Of a stretch of 64,000 nt of DNA, positions 1 through 11,762 are shown piece by piece. The notes beneath the pieces were generated by a model. The model saw only the letters and a program-made list of their open reading frames with translations. It was not told the DNA's origin and did no database searches. Location: assembly GCA_963678675.1 (NCBI GenBank), contig OY783193.1, positions 4,967,501-5,031,500 on the forward strand, in the 5' to 3' direction. Position 1 is the first letter of the stretch. The number at the start of each line of letters is the position of its first letter. This stretch comes from Xiphydria camelus. Taxonomy: Eukaryota > Arthropoda > Insecta > Hymenoptera > Xiphydriidae. Made by a program: the position numbers and the translations under genes.

Positions 1-272
1 AATTCATGAATCACGCCTACAAGTACGGGCTTAGGAATTTGGGCAGTCCCGACAGTGCCCAAATTTTTGGGTCCCCATCACTGTACAGTAACATGATACT
101 CTGCGCCTGCCTGCCTGTAAGGTGAAATTTTTCTTTTGATTAACGTCTACGTTAGTGAGAAAGTCGGCAAATTGTAGTAGAATGCAGTCCAATGAATTCT
201 ACCATCTATTTTTCAAAGTAGAATATTTAAAAAGAATCCAAGAGTTTCTCGTTCGTAAGTCTTTTTCAGTGG

Positions 273-490
273 ACTGAGAAAAATAATTTGATTAAAATGA
301 CAAAACGCATCTGGTTAAACGAGTTTAGTTATTCTAACCAAACTTCTAGAAAGTTGTACCAAAAATTTAGTTATTCTAACCAGAGAATGGCCAGTTTAAC
401 TAAATAAATGAAGGATTCATATTTCGCGTGACGGCTTGGTCATGGTCTCTAGAATTTTGGTTAAATTCATCAAGTAATTTTTCTCAATGT
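273..490 (-). mobile_element. MITE, family A (ends ACTGAGAAAAA), reverse copy
   Basis: The left end is actgagaaaaataa and the right end tttttctcaatgt, forming short imperfect terminal inverted repeats. The interior repeats 'ttagttattctaacca' units and the 'ggtcatggtctctagaattttggttaa' stretch of the copies at 4334, 11523, 25028 and 58609, in the opposite orientation. No coding capacity. TA flanks are not clear here. Confidence 0.75.
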
Positions 491-1654
491 ATGTACAACG
501 TATTTTCTATTTTGCTTCTTATAATTCCATCTGATAAGTTGTTAACAAATATGCATCTATTTTCAAAATATCTGTCACTAACAACCAGTGCCATCTGGGG
601 AAGAAGCACAAATTTACTCAGAAATATTTTTTTACTATCCAATATGTGATAACGGTAAGCATGACTTTTCTCTCCGCGCACGAGTACGAAATGCAATGTA
701 ATTTTTTTTATGGAACGCGCGTGAAGCAAGCTTTCGAACGTTTTCAACCAACAGCGAATATATACACGGCAGATACGTTCTTGGATATATCTGTGCCACT
801 TTATTAAATCACAACTATAAATATTATCCGTCTATTATCCAACGCTCGACATTCCGGAGTAACGCTTCGATTACCCCGCTTTTCCACATCCCCCGCGGAT
901 ATCGAATCTTTTCGAATTTTTTCTCCCGTGTCTCTCCATCGGCTCGTTCAATCCCTTCGTTTCCCCTCGTCCAGATACGCTCGCGACGGCAGGGTCAATA
1001 TTGTCGGAAGAAAATTGCCCACACGGTATATCGCTGAACGATCCCCGAGTGTGCGTGCTCGGGTGTCTGCCGCCCGTTCTCCGGTCGAGCCGTCGCTTGG
1101 GCGAGGTGAGAAATTCGTCGCCCGTCCTGCCGTATTCACATACATACGTATGTAAATATATATATGTGGCATTCCACATCGGCGAGTGGTCCAGACGCTG
1201 ATCCTCGACCACCTTCAAACATTCTAATGGTACGCGAGTAGGTACTACATCTACATCGTCGACAAAAGCATTTATGTAAGTCTGATTTTAACTGCATAAT
1301 TTTAGGCGTAAAAGAATCTATCGGATTCACCTCTTGCGATTTTTGTAACTGACAAAGGTCAAAACTTCGTAGGCCTGTGTATTTAGAGAAAATACGGACT
1401 CGATAATGTTGTAATAACTCCCGCGTGTGACCTTCGTACCTTTAAAAAGCAATTTGGCGGGCACATTCGGTTATGCATAATAATTTAATAACTCTACAGG
1501 GGAACTATTGTCGCAACTGCGTTGGGAATTTAGAACGGAGTACCTACCTCTTTTTCTCACTGATTGCTTAAACTTCCTGAATCGCATTATACTTAGCCAC
1601 CGTGCACTGCAGGAAGTTATTCATTCAGCTACATGTTTTGTTTCGTCCACAATG
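491..1654. other. No gene seen; CpG-rich block in the middle
   Basis: Bases about 840-1220 are GC- and CpG-rich and produce several short overlapping ORFs on both strands with arginine/serine-rich translations, typical of composition artefacts. The flanks are AT-rich. I see no RNA gene and no convincing repeat copy here. Confidence 0.5.
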
Positions 1655-3264
1655 CCCAGCTAGCAAAGTAGTTCTATAAATTTAGAGTAATAGGAGTTTT
1701 ATATTCTGTTAATGTTTTATAGTTGTATCTAGAGCACTGCATTGTTGCATTAATGTGGCACGTGAGACTATTTTGCCTTCAGAAACTGAATTGTTTTTTA
1801 AATTTGTTGCAAGAACGTTCTTAGAGCATAATTTATAGAGCATTTATAAGATAACTGCTAATGTAGCCCTATAAGAGTGTACAGTAACACAATTTTACAG
1901 CAATGGTGCTTATAGAATCAAATTACTGTAAAACCGATGCAAAATAGTGCCTTATAGAATTATACCATCTTCTGTGACACTCTTATAAAATTATTCCGTA
2001 AAATGTCGCTTATAGTTTCTTTATAGAACTATTGTGTAAGGGGTTGCTATAAGTTACAATTTTGCTGCGCAGAAAAAATTACAAATATGAAAGCTGCTAT
2101 CGAACTTAAGAGAAAAAGCTCTATAAGGCAGTTATAGAGAATAATAGTACAGTTGTTATAAAATCATTATAGAGTAAATAAGTATTAATACAAGCCTTTT
2201 TGTTCCATAAAAAAAGACGCTATGGAACTACCATACCATAACCACATTTTATTTGATGCCATGTTTTAAGAGTTTATTTTGTTATGTGGGGTGTACGAGT
2301 TTTGTGCAATTGCAATATTTTTAATATATACCTACAATATAAATAGGTGAAATGATATCAATAGTATGGATTATGTTTACTTTTTGACTATTTTATATAC
2401 AGTTGGTTGATAAATTCATCAATTTAGAAAACATTTTTTTTTATTAAATTTCCAGTATCATAGAAAATATAAGGTAAACTAAGGGCGCGTCAAAAATTAC
2501 TATTATGTACTATATATTTCACGATAAAGCTTTTTCCGCATTAAAATTTACTGCTCCCTGATGGACTCTATACAAACCAACTAAGCAATTCGTAATGATG
2601 TGAGTACACTTATGCAGGTTGATTAGAACCATCTTGGTTCTTGGTCTATCCATATTATTGCTGACATGTGCAGCGTTGTGATGTGATACAGAAACATTTT
2701 GTTTTTAAAAGAGAGAATTAAACGATTTTAAAGTTCTCTAAATAGAACACCATGCACACAGGAGCGTTCAGCAGATGAGGACTCGAAGACACCGACCGAT
2801 CAACGAAGTTAAGCAGCAAAAAGTGCGGACAGTAGTTGGATGGGTGACCGCTCACGATGAAAAGATATATACTACTACTAGAACACCCATGCAACACCAA
2901 AATTGTATAACGAAGCAATATGCGTTGCTAAAGAATAATTCTATAAGAGTTCTTTTTTTGTTCTATACCAGAATTCTAAGACAACATTTTAGAACTGCTA
3001 TAGACTTTTTATGAGATTGCTTTGTAACTGTTATAAAGATTCTTTAAGACCTGTGAGAACGTTTACTCAACAATTCTATAAGTGTTCCTGCAGACCTTAC
3101 AGAACAGCTTAAAGAACTAAAACGTTCTATAGAAAGGTGCCCATTCTTATTCTATAAGTGTTGTAAGAACGTTTTGAAAATGTTCTTAGAACAAACATTG
3201 CTCTATAAGATTTGCTCTGGAAACGTTCTTACGATTTTTATAGAACGTGAAATTGCTACTTGGG
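1655..3264. mobile_element. About 1.6 kb non-autonomous element with inverted termini and many CTATAAG/TTATAGA subrepeats
   Basis: The left end is CCCAGCTAGCAAAGTAG followed by TTCTATAAA. The right end reads TTTTATAGAACG then TTGCTACTTGGG. As reverse complements they are similar (CCCA.GTAGCAA...GTTCTATAAA). Between 1800-2170 and 2930-3250 the motifs CTATAA/TTATAG and AGAACGTT recur many times. The centre (about 2200-2750) is AT-rich and unrelated, and a 5S-like segment sits at about 2786-2852. No transposase is encoded. The superfamily is not identifiable from this copy. Confidence 0.6.
2786..2852 (+). repeat. 5S rRNA-like segment (5S pseudogene or head of a 5S-derived SINE)
   Basis: Bases 2797-2816 (CGATCAACGAAGTTAAGCAG) and 2831-2852 (TAGTTGGATGGGTGACCGCT-like) closely match the internal promoter and 3' part of eukaryotic 5S rRNA. 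The 5' third and the terminal stem are missing, so it is not a functional 5S gene. It lies inside the 1.6 kb element. It could be a SINE3-type retroposon head or a 5S pseudogene. No long poly(A) tail is obvious; a short tact/acta run follows at about 2869-2880. Confidence 0.7.
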
Positions 3265-4333
3265 TGGAGCTCTTGCATCCAGAAACAATTTCCGCGTGAT
3301 ATCGCACTTTTTTCTCGTCGTATTCTAAATCAGACTCTAACTATATAGGATCATTTTATACAAATTGAAATGCCTTTCGGAGCAAAATAATTTTGAAAAT
3401 ATTAATAAGAGTAAAAAGTAATTTTTTTTTAAAAAAGAATCTAAGCCTTTTTTTCCTCAGTGTAGAGATTCTATAAATTTTAAAAATTGTACCATTTTGT
3501 GCCATGTTGTTAAAAAAAAAGAGAATACCGTATCGTACAAAATTGATAAATTCTCTCCTATATACCATCCATTATGAATGCGAAAATAATAATAGTAATC
3601 ATAATACGCTAACTTCTCTCATGCTCGAACACAGGAAGCTCCCAATTATTTTGGAATAAAATCGTCTTTCTTTACGGTGATATCTAAAAACTACCACATA
3701 TCGCTTCCCCGTGTATAGGTGCAACCCGATAACGGAATAAATAATTGGCCTTTCCGCCCGTGACCGCGCCACAGAGTTTATAGGCGAGCGAGAGCACAGC
3801 CCACTCGACGAGTTTCCATCTATTCTCCGTCGTTAATTAAACCGTAATACCGCAGTTTTTTCAGACACACCCAAGCTAGTGCCTAATGACGTCGCATCCG
3901 ATATATCGTCGTAAACAGTGTCGCCCGGATCTTGCATCCACGCGCAGCGCCGATCCTCTATGTCTCAGTCGCTGCACGTATGGACCGCCGTCTATAATAG
4001 GGGAAATGCGGGGCGTCGCGTCACGGGTTTTGATGTAGCTTCGCATTCGTTTCGTCACATCCTTCGCGGTCGACTCTCTTCGACATCGGACGACCCGGTT
4101 TCCTTCCCTCGAATAGCGGTGAAAGTTGATCTCGGGATAACTTTCTATCTCGACGACGATGACCGTGACGACCCTGCATCGTGGACCCCGAAGCTCGCGC
4201 GATAATTATTATACCACTATGTATGGCTCGTGTCAACGCTTCCACTATCTAGGTAAAGCAAGATGCATCTGTACATTTATAATACATCCGGGAGTGTAGC
4301 ACGTGATCTATTGCCCTCGTGAAAGTTGTTCGT
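3265..4333. other. No gene seen; AT-rich then GC-rich unique DNA
   Basis: The first half is AT-rich with A and T homopolymers. From about 3720 to 4210 the sequence becomes GC- and CpG-rich and yields only short overlapping ORFs on both strands without recognisable domains. Confidence 0.5.
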
Positions 4334-4597
4334 ACACTGAGAAAAAAAACCTGGTCAATCTGATCAAAATTCTGGAGACCACAATCAAAGCGTTTTTGAT
4401 GAAATATGGATCCTCCGTCTGTATGGTTAAACTGACCATTTTTTAGTTAGAATAACTAGACGTGTAGTTGAAATAATTAAACATGTAGTTAGAATGACTA
4501 AATATTTGCTTCAACTTACTAATGTTTTGGTTAGAATAGCTAAACTCGTTTAACCAAATGCAATTTGTCATTTTAACCAAGTTATTTTTCTCAGTGT
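4334..4597 (+). mobile_element. MITE, family A, complete copy
   Basis: It starts ACACTGAGAAAAAA and ends TTTTTCTCAGTGT, a near-perfect terminal inverted repeat of about 13 bp. The interior carries the family signature 'gaaatatggatcct' and repeated 'ttagttagaataactaaa' units. Non-coding. This is the best preserved A copy in the window. Confidence 0.85.
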
Positions 4598-4987
4598 CTT
4601 CACCGTTTCGTAACTTAAATTATCACAAGTTTCGAAATGTTTTTATGTGCTTGGCATTTTTTTAACCCCCTTATCGGTATATTCTTGCAATTAACGTACT
4701 TTAAACATTGAATTTGTGAAAGGACGCGAAACGATTATAATATTTTTTCCGGGACACGCCATCCTTTGGCGCCGGTTTCACTCTTCCCACGCCTGATTTG
4801 CCACGATTCTTTTTCGAAAGTTGCATTGAAACTGGTACAGCTGTACGTGAGTCACTTTGACGACTTTCACGGGCGATACAGAATTTATGGAGATCGTACC
4901 GACATTCAAATTTTAAGTAAAAAGATGAATTGCACACTACGCAAAACATAAGCAGTTGTTTAATAGTTATGACTTGTAAGTATAGCA

Positions 4988-5281
4988 TATATTGAAAAAA
5001 ATGATGTTTCAAAATGCAGTGATCAATCCCAGAAAGTATAGGGAAAAAATTTCAGGTAAGAAGTCTAGTGATAGTACAGTAAGCTATAGTCATTCGGTTA
5101 AATACTAGACTGTTTAAAATTTACTTCTGTCAGACGTAAATGTAGTCCTATACCTACAGTATAGTATTTAACCGTATCACTATAATAATTATCCCATCAC
5201 CATATTTCTTACCTGGAGTTTTTCCCCCATAATTTTTGGGATTGATTGCTACATTTTGAAAAATCCTTTTTCTCAGTATAT
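4988..5281. mobile_element. Foldback MITE of about 290 bp
   Basis: The left arm (atattgaaaaaaatgatg, then ttcaaaatgcagtgatcaa) pairs with the right arm reversed (atactgagaaaaaggat, then ttcaaaatgtagcaatcaa). Similarity between the arms extends for about 70 bp, through 'cagaaagtatagggaaaaa' and 'aggtaagaag'. The terminus ACTGAGAAAAA matches the other MITE families. Non-coding. Confidence 0.75.
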
Positions 5282-7531
5282 GAAAACCTGCCACATCATA
5301 TATTAATTATATTGATTGATGCTCTTATGCTTATTATATTTGCTACATACTTGACTAACTATACGCTTATAATTTGGACACCCTGCGGTATAATCTCCAT
5401 TACTTCACCGTAAATTACATTAACGAACGAACGCGCACTCTTCGGTAATTTTTCTATATCACAAATGCAATAGGTCACGAAATATTCGGCTGAACATACC
5501 GATGTACTCTGAAGTAAGCCACGTGTCTTTTTGCGATGATATATATAAATGAGGAATATGTATTGGAAAATTACAGAACAAGAATCCACATAATCTGAAT
5601 ATTACTGCTTGGGAGAACGTATACACATAAGTGGAGTTATTGTTGAACTTCTGTAGTTTACGGTATTACTCTATACAAACTTTCTGCTTTGACAAGTAGT
5701 ATTTCCAAGTAACTTAGGTTCAACGAGGTCTTCTAGTTACGTACTTTCCGTTGAAACGTTCAGATAAATGGACATTACTTCTTCCTCTGCACCGTGTATC
5801 AAGATACTCATAAAGCATACAACCTTGACCTATTTGAAAATCTATACGAGCTAAAGTTGTTTTATAATTTACATACATTAGTCTATCTGGATTGTTCTTC
5901 TGTGGTCTACACTTTTCATTTTGCATTGTGCATAACGTACACTGACAATGAGAGAAATAATTGCTGCTGCAAAAAAACTCATTTCTTCAATCAAAAAGAT
6001 GATATAATTCCAAGATCAAGCTGCAATTTTCTTCGCGCAAGAAAATATTTGTTAGGCTCGAGTACATAATTGTTTGTTTCGTACAGGAAGAAATTTTTAT
6101 CACAACGGAGATATTCTTGGGTCAGGAATACAGATTCTTCGACTAAGAATCTGTATTTCTAAAAATTGTTAGCATCATATGTTCTTGGTTTAAGAAAAAT
6201 TGTTTGATACTAGCAATTAGGGTAAGCGGTACAGTTGTCACTCGACAGTTATTGACACCATCCGATAACAAATGCATTAGATAGATAAAGATAGAGGCAT
6301 GCCAATGGCTAAAAATTTCGTCTGCTTAAGGTGTTAATAAGGCCTCCTTTAATCTACGTCGACGCTCGGATGGCTCCGTATACGTATAAGCAGTTTTCTT
6401 ATCTCGGCTTAAAGTTGCTATTCGGTTTTGAAATTGACCTCAGTCGAGATACACTCTGATATAAATATAGCTGCGCTATCGGATACGTTTGGACAGTGGT
6501 CTTGACCCATTCGAGGACAACCGCACCTGTTACTCCCGCGTGGCACGCTTCGTGGCTGCCTCTCTGAAAGCGACACGCCTGAATTCGGATTTCGGAGAGG
6601 CGTACCGCTACGGACGGGGTTACAGCCGAACGTCCCGGAAACTGGGACAAGTTGGAGGGGCAGAACGGGAACGTGAAAATTCTCAGCCTGCCGTAGTTTC
6701 CGCGCTGCTCCTTCTCGCGGGAATTTCTTTTATAAGAGATAAGAGACGATTCGGCACAGCCCGAGAAACTCGCTGTACGCTTCTTATCCGCGATGGCATT
6801 GCGAGACTGCGTTCTCAGTAATAACGGTGGGCTGTGATGCTGCTTTGTCTGAAACAATGGAAATTGGGAAGTGGGCTTTCGAGAGATTTTCATATCTCTG
6901 CTTTAAGTAGGATGAGGGAATCCTTTAGAAAATAGCTACTTGGATGGAAGAGGAATATGCTTCACTGACTAACGTGTATATAACGAAACGTGACGTATAC
7001 CACAGATTGTATGTATTTAGGTGAAATAATTTTCAATAACACTTGTCGTAATATTATTTGCGCAGGTGAAATTAGTATATTTTGGTGTGCTGCATATACA
7101 GTGTGATTCTCAGGATGTGGGTTACAGAACGGTAGGCTACGTAGGCTTTATAGACTGTGGTTATACGCTGTTGGCTCAAGGACGCTGTACGATTGGCTGC
7201 GATGGAATACAGTGCCCGGCCAACGTTTCGAAAGAAGATTCCTAGTGCCTGAATCGGGCGGTCAGACACTAGGAACTTATATTCATATGTGCCCCATGCC
7301 TGTCCTGAATTGTTCCACTGTAAAGTACATTCGGACAAATGATACTTCTTTTCTTAATATACGCATCCATTCATACCAGGAACTTTCTTTTTACTTCAAA
7401 ACACTACTCATAAAATAGACTATTAAAAAAGTCGTCCGAATGTGTCCCATTCTCCCATAATTATCTCCCTACCAAGTTTACCACATTTCCTTTATTTGCT
7501 TTCTCTACATGTCACGTAGAAACGAAATATG
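5282..7531. other. No gene seen; mostly unique DNA with one perfect hairpin
   Basis: Mixed composition. A GC-richer block at about 6480-6830 has opposite-strand ORFs (110 and 164 codons) that overlap one another and lack recognisable motifs; I regard them as chance ORFs. The only structural feature noted is the hairpin at 6127-6157. Confidence 0.5.
6127..6157. repeat. Perfect 13 bp inverted repeat (hairpin)
   Basis: AATACAGATTCTT at 6127-6139 and AAGAATCTGTATT at 6145-6157 are perfect reverse complements with a 5 nt loop (CGACT). Flanking similarity is weak, so this may be the centre of a decayed palindromic element. Confidence 0.7.
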
Positions 7532-7546
7532 CCCCCCCCCCCCCCC
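7532..7546 (+). repeat. Poly(C) tract
   Basis: Fifteen consecutive C residues followed by a short CT run. It is one of four C homopolymers of 14-20 bases in the window. Confidence 0.9.
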
Positions 7547-9895
7547 TCTCCCTTCAAGTCAATCCCTGATTCGTTTAGCCGTTAGTAGAAAGTAGAAGCT
7601 AATTCGAACGGTGCAATTTATCGTTCAAATTACCCTATCGAGGCTATTCTATACTAATTCTCCCGCGGCATGACGTTAATTTCGCTAAGCCGACATTCGA
7701 TGCGATGCAGTCGCACGGCAATTTCGATGCCCTCCTTCTCGCGGACGGGGGAGGTCGGATTATCGTCGTCTAACTGGAAGGAAGGAGGTCGAGGATCCTC
7801 CCGTCTGAAATGTAGGCTTCGGAGAATGTCGAGTAAGTGTGTGACTGATCCTCTTGGCTATATTAGCTACCGTTATCCTGCCAAAATGAACTGTTAATTT
7901 GAGCCGTGAACAGGATTTCTCTATACGTTTATATAGGCGCAGATTTATCGGGGTAATGATCCAGTGGTCTCGATTTTGGAAGCAAGTCGAGTATCTCTAG
8001 TAATATAAAAAATGCCGTACTTCTTGAAGCTATATCTTAAAAAGTAGACGGTAAACCATCCTCGAATTTTTCAGAATATTCATGTCATCTCAATTTTTTA
8101 TTCAATAGTTTTTTATTCAATTCTTACATACCATTTTGACGGTAGAATTAATAATGTGTCTTTGGTGCATGGCTTGTATATGAGTTACACATAAATTATA
8201 TCAACTGTAAGTGTAAATATCTCGGCTCGGGGACGGCCAATTTTATTTAAATTGCATAAATGTCCGAGCAATATATTTAACAACGTTTATGCCAAATTTT
8301 AACAAATTCTGACTTTAACGATTTTGTCATAGTACTGTCTTAAAGGAAAGAGTATGAACTTCTGCCAGAAGACGAAGGCTATTGAGAAGAAACTCGAATG
8401 GTGTCAATTGAAAAGAAAGAAGAATTCATTTGTCATAAGAGAATAATTTTTTCAGTTTTCTTTCTTGACCACATCACAAGAGTTATTTAAGAAAACGCAC
8501 TTCCAGACGATGCTATAATAAATTTGTAAAAGACGTTAAAAATGATCAAACCACATCGAAGAATAGATTCACTTCTCAGCGTGTAGGTATACTCTCAGTA
8601 GATATACATATTTACTGGCACTCCTATATGTCGTTTCGCTGGTGGTTTCGTGTTTCAGCAACGTTTCTGCCAGGATGTTCGTACCTGGATCGGAATTCAT
8701 CAGTGCATTCTCGAACGTCGAGGAATTTCACGGGTTTTGAACGCTCATGACTTTTCAGCTGCGTTTACCGCGTTAATCAAATCCAGGGTGAATCTCTCGC
8801 GTCCGACTACGAAAATGTCTAAAACAACGAGGCAAAAACGTCCCGATTGTCCGGTTTCTTTTACCCGGTGTCCGGGAATTGAAACTTTCCTCGGGCTTCC
8901 GTCGCCTGATTTTATCAGCTCTCCTTCCTTCACAGGGAATGAAAGTCGGGCTTGGGATCGTAGGTTGGATGTTTCATTGACATACTGCTACGTCAGTAGT
9001 AAATCGCTCTTCTCTGGATACGAAGCGTCACACACATGTGTGTATTTTTGGGAACTCGAGGATTTTTCCTCGTCCGTTCCGCGTAACTCTACGGCTGGGT
9101 GTGGAGCGACACATCGCCACAATCTAGAAAGCGCTCGCTGATGGCACATGCGGAGCATTTGAGCCGTTAACCGAGCTTGGTGCGCCGGTTATACGCGTTA
9201 TGGGCATCGAGAGATAATTTATTTCGCGCTTAGCTTCGCGGATTACTCGCCTAAGCTGGTGTAGAAAGAAGAGAGACGGAAAGTTCTTTGAAAAAATATA
9301 TTTCGAAGGGTATAGGTTCGTAATGAACGAGCCTGGTGTACAAATGTATGAGACATAGGCTTATAAACATATAATACCTTAAACTTTTGCTTCTTATTTA
9401 CTATTCTGTAAAATATCGGGATTATATTCTTAGGTATTATCAAGTCCTTAATCTTAAATAGCAGTGGAGACTAGAATCTCTATCAACATTTTTATACACT
9501 TTTTCCCATAGACACGGGACATATTCCCACCGTTTATCCTCCAAATATAATCGTCGAAACACCCTCCCCGAATCCTCGAAGAAATTCTCTAACGACCATT
9601 CCGGCCGCCGCGTGATATCCAGTCAGTATACCAACGCAGTCCAGACTTTTTGCTCCGCACTCTTCGCAAGCGCGCGCAATCGCATATATCCCGCGCAACC
9701 GGACAAAAAATCACATAAAAACGAAAACGCCCACGATGAGAACCGCGCGAGCTACGCACCGTACCGAGTTCGGGTGTACATACTCGTACATACGTGGCAT
9801 AACCGCGTCACGTCTCCGCTGTACACTCCCGACGCACGCCTGGTGCCACGCGCCGCCAGTTCACCGCTTTCCGTTCTGCTGCACACATTTCACAT
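7547..9895. other. No gene seen; unique DNA upstream of the FKBP gene
   Basis: AT-rich stretches alternate with GC-richer ones (about 7660-7830 and 8680-9200). An open frame of 163 codons at 8650-9141 has no recognisable domain and low similarity to any family I know. No repeats of the window's families were recognised. Confidence 0.45.
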
Positions 9896-9908
9896 GTCTC
9901 TCTTTCTT

Positions 9909-9955
<47 letters not shown>

Positions 9956-9956
9956 G
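9896..9956 (+). repeat. (CT)n microsatellite
   Basis: About 60 bp of CT dinucleotides with three CTTT interruptions, about 300 bp upstream of the inferred FKBP start site. Confidence 0.95.
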
Positions 9957-10249
9957 TCTAGTCGTGCTCAATTTCAATCGTTCGAGCCAAAACGTCGGGG
10001 GGCGTGAATTTTCCGCCGGATGGAAAGAAGCCGTCCACGCGGACCGGATGACATCACCGAGACGGCGGAAAACCGTGGAGACGCTCGGCGACGGTGAGAG
10101 AGACCTACATTCTGCGGGGCCAATGAGACGGCGCAATGTGGCGTTTCCTCCTCCGCTCGCGGAGAGCGGTATGCTCCTCGTCGCGCGCGCACGCACACAA
10201 CTGACTGACTCGGCTGCTCCGGCCCGCCGATAGCGCGCCTCGGGATTCT
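9957..10249. promoter_or_regulatory. CpG-rich proximal upstream region of the FKBP exon
   Basis: This GC-rich stretch has many CpG steps and lies directly between a CT microsatellite and the inferred start site. It contains several ctgactgact-type short repeats near 10200. ORFs crossing it on both strands look like composition artefacts. It is a plausible TATA-less promoter region, but no individual factor site is convincing. Confidence 0.4.
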
Positions 10250-10284
10250 TCAGTCGTTGCCGGCACCCGCCACCGTTCAGACAT
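10250..10284 (+). promoter_or_regulatory. Putative Inr + DPE core promoter of the FKBP gene, DPE overlapping the start codon
   Basis: TCAGTC at 10250-10255 fits the insect initiator consensus TCAGTY, with the A at 10252 as +1. AGACAT at 10279-10284 then falls exactly at +28 to +33 and fits the downstream promoter element RGWYV. Its last two bases are the first two bases of the ATG. The resulting 5' UTR would be 31 nt. No TATA box is seen 25-35 nt upstream. Start site and activity are inferred from motif and spacing only. Confidence 0.5.
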
Positions 10285-10530
10285 GGCCTCACGCTCGCGT
10301 TCCGTGTACCCCGTCGCGTCCACGTCGGTGACGTTGCTGTCGCTCGCGTTTGCGACGTGTTGCCTGCTCGGAGCCTCGTGTCTCTTCGAGCCGGTGAGTG
10401 CCGACGCGAGCGGGTTCAAGGTGGAAAATGTCTACACGCCGGAGGTCTGTGACGTTAAGGCGAAAAAGGGTGATCAGCTGACGATGCACTACACGGGCAC
10501 GCTGGTGGACGGCACCAAGTTCGACTCCAG
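10283..10530 (+). CDS. Fkbp14: First coding exon of a secretory-pathway FKBP-type peptidyl-prolyl cis-trans isomerase (Fkbp14/FKBP2-like), partial
   Basis: The exon encodes 82 codons plus 2 nt. Residues about 15-36 form a hydrophobic signal-peptide core after a short basic N-terminus (R4, R6), with probable cleavage near the SADA stretch at 39-42. Residues 45-82 match the N-terminal part of the FKBP domain: [22 protein letters not shown], residues 61-82. Y70, F80 and D81 correspond to FKBP12 Tyr26, Phe36 and Asp37 of the ligand and active-site pocket. The family catalyses proline isomerisation; the signal peptide implies action in the endoplasmic reticulum. The exon ends in CCAG followed by gtcagt, a good donor, leaving phase 2, which would complete the conserved FDSS serine. 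The start sits in AGACATGG with a core promoter 30 nt upstream. Read through the donor, the frame stops within 5 codons, supporting splicing. The rest of the domain (GWDQG, GEKRKL) and any EF-hands or KDEL-type tail were not found. FKBP14 is preferred over FKBP2 because the [18 protein letters not shown] context is insect Fkbp14-like, but this exon alone cannot settle it. Confidence 0.88.
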
Positions 10531-11522
10531 GTCAGTAGAATCGTAGGTCGTCGCTCCGCGTAGGTACCGTATCGGTCTCGAACGGTTGTGCGTCGTGGAA
10601 TACGAGTGGGTCAGCGGGGAGAGAGATAACTCGTGTATAGGTACTCACGCTCGACGTCCAGATGTGTCGGAGTTTCTTGCGGTCATCGGTTGGCGGCTGT
10701 AGTTCGGATGGAATTTTGGTGTCGAACGTCTCGTTTCAGAGTGAACAGGTGGATCGCTCGGTTCGAACTCTCTGAATTTCACTTTGGTGATGTTCGAACG
10801 GTGTCCGGAGCGTTGATTCGAGTACTTTGGTATAATTTGGCCCGATAACTCTAGCAGCTGGGAGAGGAAGAGCGAGAGAGTGACCACGCCACACTGAGAT
10901 TAGTTTTCGGAGCACAGCTAATGAAAATTCTAATTTCCAGTGATATCAATAAGTGATAATCAACAGTTTGAAAAGTTTCATTATGCAACGGTCAGAGGAA
11001 GCTCCAATTTTAAGCGAAAGTTGAACAAGAACATTTCAATCTCAATAATTTATCTCCGTGAATGCCACCGAATGAATAGAAGAATAAATCCAAACGATTT
11101 TCACGGGAGGAAAAGAGACGGAAGAAGAACAAGAAATCAATACCCATTAGAACTAAAACTTCAATCGTTGTTCAGCCACCACTAAAGTCTAAGTGCTTAT
11201 GGGAAAAATCCCAAAAATGCACTTGCTCGCTGCTAAACGGAACGTCGTGCTGTCCGGATAAGAGAGTCGAGTTTTACGAAACGAGAATTTAAATCCTCGG
11301 CGAAATGGTGAATTTTTTAAAATCTACTCACGCCACTTACATAATATATCCAGCAATTAGTGCGAATCTTTCCTTTAAATCCGCTTCGAAGGGCGAGCAA
11401 TGCAATTTTCATAAATCCTCTCACGCCACTTCGACTCTCGTTAATTAGTACGAGACTCGCTCCGAATCCCCAGCGATATACGTTACGTCGAACCATTATT
11501 GGTTACAGCGAATATAATCGAC
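10531..11522. other. Beginning of the FKBP intron, no repeats recognised
   Basis: The first 350 bp after the donor are GC-rich; then composition drops. No conserved FKBP sequence, RNA gene or MITE copy is visible until 11523. Confidence 0.45.
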
Positions 11523-11762
11523 ATGACCGAAATCCTGGAGACGGTGACCAAACCGTTTGGTGAAATATGGATCCTCTCCATCTGTGTTTGATTTGACTGA
11601 CCACTTTTTGGTTAGAATAACTGAACGTTTGGTTGAAATAAGTAAATATTTGCTTAGAATAACCGAATATTTGGTTCGACTGATCAGTATTTTAGTTAGA
11701 ATAACTAAACGTGCTTAACCAGATGCGTTTCGTCATTTTAATCTAATTATCTTTCTCATTAT
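11523..11762 (+). mobile_element. MITE, family A, left end lost
   Basis: The interior matches the 4334 and 58609 copies ('ctggagacggtgaccaaaccg', 'gaaatatggatcct', repeated 'ttagttagaataactaaa') and the right end is ttatctttctcatta. The ACACTGAG left terminus is not recognisable. Non-coding. Confidence 0.75.

Noticed and set aside
2786..2852. Functional 5S rRNA gene
   Set aside because: Only the internal and 3' parts match; the 5' third, terminal stem and terminator context are absent.
9736..10292. ORFs of 165 (+) and 143 (-) codons upstream of FKBP
   Set aside because: They read through the CT microsatellite and the promoter; shadows of composition, mutually exclusive.
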